DNA of 64,000 nt from Candidatus Methylacidiphilales bacterium (GTDB lineage Bacteria > Verrucomicrobiota > Verrucomicrobiia > Methylacidiphilales > CAZTYG01): positions 1 to 64,000 of the forward strand of contig JANRJG010000024.1 in NCBI GenBank assembly GCA_033875315.1, written 5' to 3'. The notes beneath the pieces were generated by a model, which was not told where the DNA came from, searched no databases, and worked only from the letters and a program-made list of their open reading frames with translations. The translations under genes were made by a program, and so were the position numbers. Numbering within the stretch: position 1 is the stretch's first letter; the number at the start of each line of letters is the position of its first letter. Positions 25,432 to 33,998 of this stretch are shown here, in pieces.

Positions 25432-26580
25432 TCAGCCCAGCTTCGGGACGTCCAGCCAACGTCGTTCGGCCCAGGATTGGAGACCGAGTTCGGCCAGTTG
25501 CACGCCCTTGGCCCCTTCCCGGAGCGACCAACGGAAGGGTTCGTCCAGCACCACATGGCGCAGGAAGAGTTCCCACTGGACCTTGAAGGCGTTGTCGAAG
25601 GTGTCCTTGGTCGGCGCGGTGACCCAACCGTCCATGAACTTGATCGGGCTGTCGATGTCGGGGTTCCACACGCAGCGGGGCGTCATCGAGCCGTGCTGGA
25701 TGACGCAGTCGCGCAGTCCGGCCACGGCCGAGCCGTGGGTGCCGTCCACCTGCAGGGTCAGGAGGTCGTCGCGGCGGACGCGCACGGTCCAGGAGGAATT
25801 GAAATGGCAGATGACGCCGTTCTGCAATTCGAAGGTGGCGTAGGCCGAATCATCGGCCGTGCACTTGTAGGGCTTTCCGGCCTCGTCGATGCGCTCGGGG
25901 ATGTGGGTGGCTCCGAGGCAGGAGAGCGACTTGATGTCGCCGAAGAGGTTCTGGATGACGTATTGCCAGTGGCAGAGCATGTCGACGATGATGCCGCCGT
26001 CGTCCTCCTTGCGGTAGTTCCACGAGGGGCGCTGGAGCTTGTCGTGCTCGCCGGTGAAGACCCAGTAGCCGAACTCGCCACGGACGGAGAGGATTTTACC
26101 AAAGAAGCCGGTGTCGATGAGGTGCTGGAGCTTGAGCAGGCCGGGGAGCCAGAGCTTGTCCTGGACGACGCCGTTCTTGACCCCGGCCTTCTCGGCTTCC
26201 AGGGCAAGGGCCATCGCTTCTTTCGAGGTGGTGGCGGTGGGTTTCTCGCAATAAATGTGCTTCTTGGCCGCGATGGCCTTGCGCACGCCGATGGGGCGCT
26301 GGCCGGTCAGGGTGGCGTCGAAGTAGACCTGGTTGTACGGGTCCTTCAGGCAGGCGTCGAGGTCCGTGCTGGTGCGCTCGATGCCGTGGGCCGAGGCGAG
26401 GGCCTTGAGTTTTTCCGCGCTGCGGCCGACGAGGATGGGGTCGGGCAGGATGGTTTCGCCCGGACCGACCTTGATGCCCCCCTGCTTGCGGATGGCGACG
26501 ATGGAGCGGATGAGGTGCTGGTTGGTGCCCATGCGTCCGGTGACGCCGTTCATGATGATGCCGATTTTGTGTTCTTTCAT
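25432..26580 (-). CDS. Gfo/Idh/MocA-family oxidoreductase (382 aa)
   Basis: This NAD(P)-dependent sugar oxidoreductase has a Rossmann domain whose loop reads [14 protein letters not shown] instead of the common GxGxxG, and the family EKP motif in [11 protein letters not shown]. The second domain contains [16 protein letters not shown] with the usual Asp/His region. Members oxidise or epimerise many sugars and sugar acids; the exact substrate is unknown. It sits between a nuclease-like GxxExxY gene and the aldolase in a uronate-type operon, so a role in feeding KDG is likely but unproven. Confidence 0.85.
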   Translation of the reverse strand: MKEHKIGIIMNGVTGRMGTNQHLIRSIVAIRKQGGIKVGPGETILPDPILVGRSAEKLKALASAHGIERTSTDLDACLKDPYNQVYFDATLTGQRPIGVRKAIAAKKHIYCEKPTATTSKEAMALALEAEKAGVKNGVVQDKLWLPGLLKLQHLIDTGFFGKILSVRGEFGYWVFTGEHDKLQRPSWNYRKEDDGGIIVDMLCHWQYVIQNLFGDIKSLSCLGATHIPERIDEAGKPYKCTADDSAYATFELQNGVICHFNSSWTVRVRRDDLLTLQVDGTHGSAVAGLRDCVIQHGSMTPRCVWNPDIDSPIKFMDGWVTAPTKDTFDNAFKVQWELFLRHVVLDEPFRWSLREGAKGVQLAELGLQSWAERRWLDVPKLG

Positions 26581-26620
26581 AAGGGGATGTTTGCCGCAAA
26601 GAGGCGCAAAATTCGCAAAA

Positions 26621-27019
26621 CTAGGAAAATGACGGGCCTGCTTCGCTAAGGATGTATTTTTTGATTTGGAGTTTGGAGGAACCGAAATTGATCAGGAGAC
26701 CGTGTTCGATACGGGACGAACGCAGGTAACCGAGGATTTGGGCGGTGTGATCTTCCGCGAGTACATTACAGGCTTTGATTTCCACGATGAGCCTGTTGTC
26801 GACGAACAAGTCGGCAAAATAATCCCCCAAGAGCGTGCCGTCTTCATCACGCACATGAAGCGGATGCTGTTGTTCCGCGGGAATGTTCAATTTCATCAAC
26901 CGGTTCATCAAAGCGTTTTCGTAAATTTTTTCGAGGTGGCCGTGGCGGTGATACTTGTGGATGGCAAAGGAGGTTTCACGGATGGTGTCGCAAAGCTCAA
27001 AAATGGATGGGTTATTCAT
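26621..27019 (-). CDS. GxxExxY protein (PD-(D/E)XK-like, 132 aa)
   Basis: The defining motif GHLEKIYE (GxxExxY) is near residue 27, and the core [19 protein letters not shown] has the D...ExK pattern of PD-(D/E)XK nucleases, followed by a QILGYLR helix. The function of this family is unknown; genes of this type are scattered, often singly, through Verrucomicrobia, Planctomycetes and Bacteroidetes genomes. Here it interrupts an otherwise metabolic operon in the same orientation, with gaps of 40 and 88 bases. It also uses fewer GC-ending codons than its neighbours, suggesting insertion. Confidence 0.88.
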   Translation of the reverse strand: MNNPSIFELCDTIRETSFAIHKYHRHGHLEKIYENALMNRLMKLNIPAEQQHPLHVRDEDGTLLGDYFADLFVDNRLIVEIKACNVLAEDHTAQILGYLRSSRIEHGLLINFGSSKLQIKKYILSEAGPSFS

Positions 27020-27107
27020 GACCCAAACACCTAACTGATCTTTAAGAATATCTCAACCCGATTCCTTTTATAAGTTATGTGATTCTTGTGCCTCTTTGTG
27101 GCCAAAA

Positions 27108-27557
27108 TCAAGCCACCGGCTTCGCGGTGCATTGGGGTTGGGCCCCCTCGGGCAGGGCCGGGACGTCGATCCCCGCCTTGGGCAGGGTGCCTTCGAGTTC
27201 CTGGCGCCAATGGGCCACATCGCCGGCCGGGCCGTAGACGTAGATCATGCGCAGCGGGGTGTCGCCAATGTTGGTCAACTGGTGGAAGACGCCGCTGGGG
27301 ATGTAGGCCGCCTGGCCGGAGTGGAGGACGGTGCGCTCGGAACCGAGGCACATCTCGGCCTTGCCCTCGACGATGAAATAAATTTCCTCTTGTTCCTGAT
27401 TGTGCCAGGGGACCTGGCCGCCGTTGGGCTCGAGGGTGACGTTGCCCATGGCAAAGTTGGTCGCCTGGATGGGGGACAGTCCCCCGACGAGATTCTGGGT
27501 GCGGCGGCGGGCAGGATAAGTGCGGCCCGCGATCTGGGAGAGGTCGGCGATGATCAT
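27108..27557 (-). CDS. Cupin-domain protein (149 aa)
   Basis: A single double-stranded beta-helix domain: the first cupin motif is GGQVPWHNQEQEEIYFIVEG and the second is SGQAAYIPSGVFHQLTNIG with the metal His. It starts on the last base of the GH88 stop (TGATG), so translation is coupled. In uronate pathways small cupins such as KdgF linearise the unsaturated uronate released by GH88-type hydrolases; that would fit here but the family is broad. The first metal motif has His-Asn-Gln rather than His-x-His, so metal binding could be altered. Confidence 0.72.
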   Translation of the reverse strand: MIIADLSQIAGRTYPARRRTQNLVGGLSPIQATNFAMGNVTLEPNGGQVPWHNQEQEEIYFIVEGKAEMCLGSERTVLHSGQAAYIPSGVFHQLTNIGDTPLRMIYVYGPAGDVAHWRQELEGTLPKAGIDVPALPEGAQPQCTAKPVA

Positions 27558-28939
27558 CAGATTTTTCCGAAGAAGGTGAGGTAGGGTTGGTTTTCGGCGA
27601 GGCGGAGGAGGTAAAGGGCGAGTTCGCGCAGGTGGTAGTCGCCCCACATGGCGGCTTCACCGCTGGGGACTTTGCGGCCGGCGGGGATGTGGTCCCAACC
27701 ATTCGGACGGTGGTAGACGGTGTGGAGCAGCAAGCCCTCGTGGTTGGGATCGGTGGAAAGATAGGGTTCGGCAAAGAGGCTCCGGGCGGTGGTGAGTCCG
27801 GCGGCCATGTATCTCTTGGCGGATTCGGCATCCCCTTTCTTTTCCAGGTAACGTCCGAGTCGGAGCAGGCCCTGGGCGGCGATGGCGGCGGCGGAACTGT
27901 CGACGGGCTCGTGGTCGTTGAAGGGATCGGCAGGACGGTCGAGGTAGTTGCCGAGGTGGACCAGCCCGGGGGCACCGGTGTCCCAGTAGGGGATGCCGTC
28001 GACGGGGGTTTCGCGGAGGTAGAAGTCGGCCGTGATGCGGGCCACTTCCAGGAAACGGTCGAGGATCTTCTGTTTCCCACCGACGGCGGTGAATTCGGAT
28101 TCCGGCAGCAACTCCAAGTATTCCAATTCTTCGGGGTAGCCACAGAGAATCCAGGCATGGCCGCGGGTCCAGGTGGTGAAGGGCGAGTAGCCCTGCTGGC
28201 TGGAGGGACAGCGGAAAGCACCGTCGGTCACGTTGAAGACGGCCTCGTGGACGACGCGGCCAGGGACGTCGTAGGCGTCGCGGCCCTTGCCGAAGAAAAC
28301 GATGTAACGGGCCGTGGTTTCGGCGTGCTGGAGGGCGCGGTGGAGGAGGTTGATCTTCTGGTCGTTCTCGCCCATCAACCGGTGGCCGAGGCTGTGGGCC
28401 AGGACCAGGGCACGGAGGGAACGGATGGTGTCGGCGAAGAGCGACTGAGGGCCGTTGAAGGAACGGATGTAGCCGAGTTCGGCGTTGAGCTGGGTCCAGC
28501 GCGAGGCCTGGACCGCGCCGCTGGCCTTGAGGGCGAGGTCGTAGAAATGGCCTTCCCATGCGTTGGCAGGCAGGCGGCCTTCCTGCAGGAGGCGGCGGAG
28601 ATTGCCGTAGGTGCTGACGTTGTTGAAGCCGTGGTCGTGGACGCCGACATGGGTGACGTGGCCGGCCATGCGACGGAGCGTGCCCTCGCGGCCGATCTGG
28701 AGCATCGACTCGTCACCGGTGGCATCGAATTGGAGGATGGCGGCGCCGTATTGGAAGCCCTCGGTCCATTCGGTCCACCCACGGGAGGTGTAACGTCCGG
28801 CGACGGTGAAGACGGGGGTGCCGTCGGATTCGCTCCAGCGTTTTTGCAGGGAAGCGATCTTGGGGGCGGAGGCCTCGAAGACCCGGCGGGCGCCGGAGAC
28901 GAGGTCCTTCGGGGTCAGGGAGGAGTCGGAGTGAAGCAT
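27557..28939 (-). CDS. GH88 unsaturated glucuronyl hydrolase (460 aa)
   Basis: This enzyme type removes 4,5-unsaturated uronic acids from oligosaccharides made by polysaccharide lyases. An (alpha/alpha)6-barrel glycosidase is indicated by VGVHDHGFNN near the N-terminal catalytic Asp, TTWTRGHAWILCGYPE, YWDTGAPG, and the strongly family-specific EPVDSSAAAIAAQGLLRLG. No signal peptide is seen, so it works in the cytosol on imported fragments. Product 5-keto-4-deoxyuronate would pass to the cupin, short-chain dehydrogenase, kinase and aldolase of the same operon. Length is longer than the Bacillus enzyme (about 380) because of a longer C-terminus. Confidence 0.85.
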   Translation of the reverse strand: MLHSDSSLTPKDLVSGARRVFEASAPKIASLQKRWSESDGTPVFTVAGRYTSRGWTEWTEGFQYGAAILQFDATGDESMLQIGREGTLRRMAGHVTHVGVHDHGFNNVSTYGNLRRLLQEGRLPANAWEGHFYDLALKASGAVQASRWTQLNAELGYIRSFNGPQSLFADTIRSLRALVLAHSLGHRLMGENDQKINLLHRALQHAETTARYIVFFGKGRDAYDVPGRVVHEAVFNVTDGAFRCPSSQQGYSPFTTWTRGHAWILCGYPEELEYLELLPESEFTAVGGKQKILDRFLEVARITADFYLRETPVDGIPYWDTGAPGLVHLGNYLDRPADPFNDHEPVDSSAAAIAAQGLLRLGRYLEKKGDAESAKRYMAAGLTTARSLFAEPYLSTDPNHEGLLLHTVYHRPNGWDHIPAGRKVPSGEAAMWGDYHLRELALYLLRLAENQPYLTFFGKI

Positions 28940-29007
28940 GACGGATTTACGATTTGAGATTTAAGATTTAAGATTGGGTAAATTGATCGGGGGAATGACG
29001 GCCTTGA

Positions 29008-29796
29008 TTAGAGCCTTCTGAGGTGGAAGCCACCGTCGAGGTAGATGACGTCGCCGGTGCTGAAAGGGAAATCGCCGCGGCAGATGGCCCGGCAGGCCAG
29101 GCCGACGTCTTCCGGGGTGCCCCAGCGCTTTTGCGGCACCAGGCCACCACCGATGAGGGCGTCGTATTTTTCCTTCACGCCCGAAGTCATGTCGGTGGCC
29201 ATGATTCCGGGGCGCAGTTCGAGGACCTGAACTCCCTCATCGGCCAGCCGGGTGGCCCAGAGCTGCGCCGCCATGGCCAGGCCGGCCTTGGAAATGCAAT
29301 ACTCCCCGCGGTTGACCGAAGCGGTGTCGGCGGAGATGGAGGTGACAAAGATGAGTTTGTAGCCCCCGGCGAGGGCGGATTCCCCCTTGTGGGCCAACCA
29401 GTGCCGGGCGGCATGCTGGCTGAGGAAGTAGGGACCTTTCAGATTGACGGAAAGGACCTCGTCGAAGATCTCCTCTTTGGCATCGGGCAGGTCGGCGCGC
29501 TCGCGGGGGGCGATGCCGGCGTTGTTGATCAGGGCGTCGAGGCGTCCGAGCTGCTTGAGGGTTTCGCCGACGAGGGCGGCGCGGTCTTCGGCGGAGGACA
29601 ACTGGGCGGGCAGGGCGATGAAGCGCTGGGCCGGCTCCTTGGCCAAAGCGCGGCAAGCGGCGATGGTTTCATCGGCGGCAGCACGATTGGAAGCGTAATG
29701 GATGACGAGGTCGTAGCCCTCGGGGGCAAGGGTCAGGGCGACACCCCGGCCAAGGCCGCGACTGGAGCCGGTGATCAAAACAACGGGGCGGGTCAT
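29008..29796 (-). CDS. Short-chain dehydrogenase/reductase, KduD-type role possible (262 aa)
   Basis: This is a classical SDR: nucleotide motif GSSRGLGRG, NNAG, SISADTAS with the catalytic Ser, YCISK with Tyr and Lys, and a C-terminal STGDVIYLDGGF. As first gene of the GH88-cupin-aldolase-kinase run it could reduce 5-keto-4-deoxyuronate isomers to KDG (the KduD step), but the sequence is as close to FabG-like 3-oxoacyl reductases. The ATG at 29796 is chosen because it places the nucleotide motif at the usual distance; an upstream extension of 20 residues reads through the operator region. Confidence 0.8.
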   Translation of the reverse strand: MTRPVVLITGSSRGLGRGVALTLAPEGYDLVIHYASNRAAADETIAACRALAKEPAQRFIALPAQLSSAEDRAALVGETLKQLGRLDALINNAGIAPRERADLPDAKEEIFDEVLSVNLKGPYFLSQHAARHWLAHKGESALAGGYKLIFVTSISADTASVNRGEYCISKAGLAMAAQLWATRLADEGVQVLELRPGIMATDMTSGVKEKYDALIGGGLVPQKRWGTPEDVGLACRAICRGDFPFSTGDVIYLDGGFHLRRL

Positions 29797-29836
29797 GGGA
29801 GGAATATGCCACTTTCGTCTTTCAAGCGCATCTGAG

Positions 29837-29868
29837 AAAGTCGCCTTTTTTAGCACAAAATCGACTTT
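29837..29868. promoter_or_regulatory. Inverted repeat in the SDR-AraC divergent region
   Basis: AAAGTCG (29837-29843) and CGACTTT (29862-29868) form a perfect 7-bp inverted repeat with an A/T-rich 18-bp centre. It lies between the divergent starts at 29796 and 29944 and is a candidate operator for the adjacent AraC-type regulator. No convincing promoter hexamers were found. Confidence 0.45.
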
Positions 29869-29943
29869 ATTGATTGATGCTGGGTGATACGCTGAAGGCC
29901 ATGGGGAAGGAACCCCACCTTTCCCGGCCTGGGACTTTGACCG

Positions 29944-30780
29944 ATGCGTGGATTCCGACCCTTACTTTTTTCCCAGCTCGACGCCTCTGCCGGAGGGGTG
30001 CGGTTGTTGCGTCTTTCGGTGAACCGCCATCTTCCCGCCCACCAGGAAGTGGAAGCGCACCGGCACCGGCATGCCCAGGCCCTGCTCTACCTGACGGGTC
30101 GCGGCGAGCAGGAGGTCCATGGCCGGAAGCACCCTGTTGCACCCGGCACCCTGGTCTTGGTGGGACCGGATGTTCCCCACGCCTTCCACCGGACCACGCC
30201 ACGCGCCCCCCTCTGCCTGGTGATGGACTACCGCGACCCCCGGGGCGAGACCGCGGTGGTGAGACTTCCGGCGCTGATGATGCGGGAAATCCGCGACGGC
30301 CTGCACCACCTCGCCGGCCTGAGGCAAAATGCCGATACGGCGGTCGAGAGCGCGGGTTGGGCGCTGGTCTTGCTGGGCAAACTCCGGGTCCTGTCCCAAA
30401 ACGGATCCCGCCTCCCTCCCCGGGGCGGCATCCGGGCCCGGTTGGAAAAGCGGCTGGCCGAGCCCGGGTCCTGGGCCCTGCCCATCGCCGTGCTGGCCCG
30501 CCAGTGCGGCTACCAGCAGGATTATCTCAACCGGAAAGTTAAAGAGGAAACCGGCCTGACCTTGAACCAATACCGGGCCCGGGTCCGCCTGGACCGAGCC
30601 CGGGCGGTTCTGGCCGCCGGGGGACGGAGCGCGGCGGCGGCGGAAGCGGCGGGGTTCGATGACGCCAACTACTTCACACGCTGGTTCCGCCAGCAGACCG
30701 GGACCCCGCCCGCCACCTGGCGGCGGAAGGTTTCCGAAAGCGGAAGGGCGGCAGTTGCAGCCGCCCCGCGGCCCGTCTAA
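29944..30780 (+). CDS. AraC-family transcriptional regulator with cupin sensor (278 aa)
   Basis: The N-terminal sensor is a cupin (HRHRHAQALLYLTGRGEQEV, then GTLVLVGPDVPHAF). The C-terminus has the AraC double helix-turn-helix (IAVLARQCGYQQDYLNRKVKE and AAEAAGFDDANYFTRWFRQQTG). It is divergent from the uronate operon and directly precedes the GH63-like glucosidase gene (9-base gap), so it may control both. The N-terminal residues (SQLDASAGGVRLLRLSVNRH) look typical, supporting the ATG at 29944. Confidence 0.88.
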   Translation: MRGFRPLLFSQLDASAGGVRLLRLSVNRHLPAHQEVEAHRHRHAQALLYLTGRGEQEVHGRKHPVAPGTLVLVGPDVPHAFHRTTPRAPLCLVMDYRDPRGETAVVRLPALMMREIRDGLHHLAGLRQNADTAVESAGWALVLLGKLRVLSQNGSRLPPRGGIRARLEKRLAEPGSWALPIAVLARQCGYQQDYLNRKVKEETGLTLNQYRARVRLDRARAVLAAGGRSAAAAEAAGFDDANYFTRWFRQQTGTPPATWRRKVSESGRAAVAAAPRPV

Positions 30781-30789
30781 GATAGCCGC

Positions 30790-33429
30790 GTGATCCACGC
30801 AGAACGGGCCCGCCTCGAGGCCGATGCCGCGCGACGGGAAAACTGGAAACGCTGGGGTCCCTACCTGGCCGAACGACAATGGGGCACCGTGCGCGAGGAT
30901 TATTCCGCCGACGGCAACGCCTGGAGTTCATTCCCCCACGAACACGCCCGCAGCCGCGCCTACCGCTGGGGCGAGGACGGGCTGCTCGGCTGGACCGACC
31001 GGCAATGCCGGGCCTGCTTCGCCCTGGCCCTGTGGAACGGAAAAGATCCCATCCTCAAGGAACGCCTCTTCGGCCTCTCCGGGCCAGAGGGCAACCACGG
31101 GGAGGACGTGAAGGAGTGTTACCATTATCTGCGCGGCCTCCCCTCGCACGCCTATCAATCCGCCGTCTACAAATACCCGCAGGCCGAATTTCCCTACGAC
31201 CAGCTCCGGGAGGCCGGCCAGAAGCGGAGCAGACAGGAACCGGAGTTCGACCTCGAACACACCGGCATCTTCGATGAAGGCCGCACGTTCGACATCCGCA
31301 TCGAATACGCCAAGCGCACACCCGACGACACCCTGATCCGCATCACGGCAACCAACCACGGTCCGGAATCCGCCCCCCTCCACCTGTTGCCAACCCTGTG
31401 GTTCCGCAACAGCTGGTCCTGGGGCTGCGAACACGAGGGCTGTGAGATCAAGCCATCGCTCCGTCTCACTGGAGCGACACGGGTGGAAGCCCGCCACGCC
31501 ACGCTGGAAGATTTCCACTGGCACATCGAAGCATCTGCCGCGACCGGACGTCCCCGGTGGTTGTTCACGGAAAACGAAACCAACACGACCCGCCTTTACG
31601 GTCTGCCCGAGTCCACCCCGCTGACCAAGGATGCCTTCCACGACGCGGTCATCCACGGCAAAAAAGCCCTCTGCCACACCGAACCCCGCGGGACCAAAGC
31701 GGCGGCATGGTACACATGGGAACTGGCGCCCGGGGAAAGCCGAACGCTCACCTGCCGCATCGTCACCACCGGCCGCGAAGGCGGATTCGAAGGACTCCAG
31801 GATGCGGACGATGTCTTCGAGATCCGCCGCGCGGAGTGCGAGTCCTTTTACGACATGGTCCTGCCGTCCACGCTGGGCGAAGACGAGCAGGAGGTGGCGC
31901 GCCAGGCTTACGCCGGGCTCCTCTGGAGCAAGCAGTTCTACCATTATGTGGTGGAGAGCTGGTTGAAAGGAGATCCCGCCCAGCCGCCTCCGCCCCCGGG
32001 ACACGGCACCCACCGCAATGCCGACTGGCCGCACTTTTTCGCCCGCGATGTCCTCTCCATGCCGGACAAATGGGAGTATCCCTGGTTCGCCGCCTGGGAT
32101 CTGGCCTTCCACATGATCCCTTTCGCCGAAATCGATCCCGACTTTGCCAAGGGCCAGCTCCTGCTGCTGTTGCGCGAATGGTATATGCACCCCAACGGCC
32201 AGATTCCGGCCTACGAGTGGAACTTCGGGGACGTCAATCCGCCCGTGCATGCCTGGGCGGCCTGGCGGGTCTATAAAATCACCGGGGAACGCGGACACCG
32301 GGATCTGGATTTCCTCGAACGGGCCTTCCAGAAGTTGCTGATCAATTTCACCTGGTGGGTCAACCGCAAGGATCCCCAGGGCCACCACATCTTCGACGGT
32401 GGATTCCTCGGACTGGACAACATCGGCGTCTTCGACCGCTCCAAACCCCTACCCGGCGGCGGCCGGCTCCAACAGGCCGATGCCACCGCCTGGATGGGTT
32501 TTTATTGCCTGACCATGCTCTCGATGGCCTTGGAACTGGCCAAGACCCGCCCGTCCTACGAGGACATCGCCTCCAAATTCTTTGAACACTTCGTCGCCAT
32601 TTGCGACGCCATCAACACCCTCGGGGACGACGGTCTCTGGGACGAGGAGGACGGCTTCTATTATGACCGGCTGAAAATGAACGGAAGTTCCATCCCCATG
32701 AAGATCCGTTCCATGGTCGGCCTGTTGCCGCTTTGTGCGGTGGAAATCCTCGACGAGGAAGCCATCCACCATCTGCCGGGTTTCCGCAAGCGGCTGGAAT
32801 GGTTCCTCAAGCACCGGCCCGAACTGGCCCGGCACGTCGAGGTCAAAGGCGGCAAGCGGCTGCTCGCCCTGGCTTCGCGAAGACGTTTGGAACGCCTGCT
32901 TCCACGGTTGTTCGACGAGGCGGAATTCCTATCCCCCCACGGCCTGCGTTCGCTTTCCAAGGCCCATTCGGCACAGCCCTTTGTTTTCCGCCACCAGGGC
33001 GAGACGATGGAGGTGCGCTACCAACCGGGCGAATCGGACAGCGGGCTCTTCGGCGGCAATTCCAATTGGCGCGGGCCCGTCTGGTTTCCGGTCAATTACC
33101 TGCTCATCGAAGCGCTGGAGCGTTACCACCATTTTTATGGAGACAGCCTGGAAGTGGAGTTCCCCACCGGTTCCGGCAACCGCATCCCCCTGGACGGGGC
33201 CTCACAAGCCATTGAAAGAAAAATGGCCTCGATCTTTCTTCCCGGTCCGGATGGCAGGCGGCCCTGCCATGCCGCCCATTCCCCCTACGTACACAACCCG
33301 GCCTGGAAAGACCTGCTCCTGTTCCATGAGTATTTCCACGGGGATACCGGGCAGGGCTTGGGGGCTTCACACCAGACGGGCTGGACCGCCTTGGTGACCC
33401 GTTGTCTCAAAAGCGGCTGCGGGGCATAA
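30790..33429 (+). CDS. GH63/MGH1-like glucosidase (879 aa)
   Basis: This large cytosolic protein has an (alpha/alpha)6 glucosidase domain related to GH63 mannosyl-oligosaccharide glucosidase. N-terminal text NWKRWGPYLAERQWGTVREDYS is typical of this bacterial group. The catalytic half includes NADWPHFFARDVLSMPDKWEY, FAAWDLAFHMIPFAEIDPDF, PAYEWNFGDVNPP and the C-terminal NWRGPVWFPVNYLLIEALER. It starts with GTG nine bases after the AraC gene, so it is probably co-transcribed. No signal peptide. Substrate may be an alpha-glucosyl disaccharide or glucosylglycerate-type compound; sequence alone does not decide. Confidence 0.8.
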   Translation: MIHAERARLEADAARRENWKRWGPYLAERQWGTVREDYSADGNAWSSFPHEHARSRAYRWGEDGLLGWTDRQCRACFALALWNGKDPILKERLFGLSGPEGNHGEDVKECYHYLRGLPSHAYQSAVYKYPQAEFPYDQLREAGQKRSRQEPEFDLEHTGIFDEGRTFDIRIEYAKRTPDDTLIRITATNHGPESAPLHLLPTLWFRNSWSWGCEHEGCEIKPSLRLTGATRVEARHATLEDFHWHIEASAATGRPRWLFTENETNTTRLYGLPESTPLTKDAFHDAVIHGKKALCHTEPRGTKAAAWYTWELAPGESRTLTCRIVTTGREGGFEGLQDADDVFEIRRAECESFYDMVLPSTLGEDEQEVARQAYAGLLWSKQFYHYVVESWLKGDPAQPPPPPGHGTHRNADWPHFFARDVLSMPDKWEYPWFAAWDLAFHMIPFAEIDPDFAKGQLLLLLREWYMHPNGQIPAYEWNFGDVNPPVHAWAAWRVYKITGERGHRDLDFLERAFQKLLINFTWWVNRKDPQGHHIFDGGFLGLDNIGVFDRSKPLPGGGRLQQADATAWMGFYCLTMLSMALELAKTRPSYEDIASKFFEHFVAICDAINTLGDDGLWDEEDGFYYDRLKMNGSSIPMKIRSMVGLLPLCAVEILDEEAIHHLPGFRKRLEWFLKHRPELARHVEVKGGKRLLALASRRRLERLLPRLFDEAEFLSPHGLRSLSKAHSAQPFVFRHQGETMEVRYQPGESDSGLFGGNSNWRGPVWFPVNYLLIEALERYHHFYGDSLEVEFPTGSGNRIPLDGASQAIERKMASIFLPGPDGRRPCHAAHSPYVHNPAWKDLLLFHEYFHGDTGQGLGASHQTGWTALVTRCLKSGCGA

Positions 33430-33469
33430 GCAGCATGGGCGGCATGAGCGCCGCCGGCCGGGCATCGGG

Positions 33470-33781
33470 CTATTTGCTTTCGGCATCGACGCGGGCTTTA
33501 TCCGCCACCGCATCCGCTTCCGCTTTTTTCCGGTCGGCATCCAGCCGGGCCTGCTCGGTGATCCGGCTGGCTTCGATGTTGGCCTTGTCGACGGTGGCAT
33601 TGATGTCGGTTTGGATCGTCGCATCCTTGGCCTGCACATCGACGGCCAGCTTGCGGTTTTAGATGGATTCGAGGGTGGCATCCCGGTGTTCGTTGATGGC
33701 CGCTTTTTCTTGATTGCAGGCGGCCAGGGTCAGAACAATCAGGGCAGGGATGGCGAGGAGGGCATGGGGGGGTTGTTTCAT
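33470..33781 (-). pseudogene. Lipoprotein gene broken by an in-frame stop (103 codons)
   Basis: From the ATG at 33781 the frame encodes a lipoprotein signal with lipobox LAAC (Cys22), runs to codon 40, meets TAA at 33659-33661, and then continues in the same frame for 62 more codons to TAG at 33470. The second half (KLAVDVQAKDATIQTDINAT, then EASRITEQARLDADRKKAEA) is a charged, alanine-rich helix or coiled coil, as in small envelope lipoproteins. Because both halves are protein-like in one frame, a single nonsense change is the simplest view; a sequencing error or read-through are alternatives. Confidence 0.7.
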
Positions 33782-33998
33782 TTCCGGGCGTTTCTTCAAT
33801 ATGCAACCAACCGGCCGGGTTGGTGCGTGGGGTGGTGATGGTGTCCAGCCACAGAGGCCGGGAGATCAGTCCCCGGCTCCGGCTGGATTCCATGATGGAA
33901 TGACTTGCCGGGCTTCCCATGGGGTCAAACCCTGCTTTTCCAGACCGCCATCCGTCAAAATCGCTTGCCAGAAAACGGGGGTGGCTGTTGAGTTGTCT

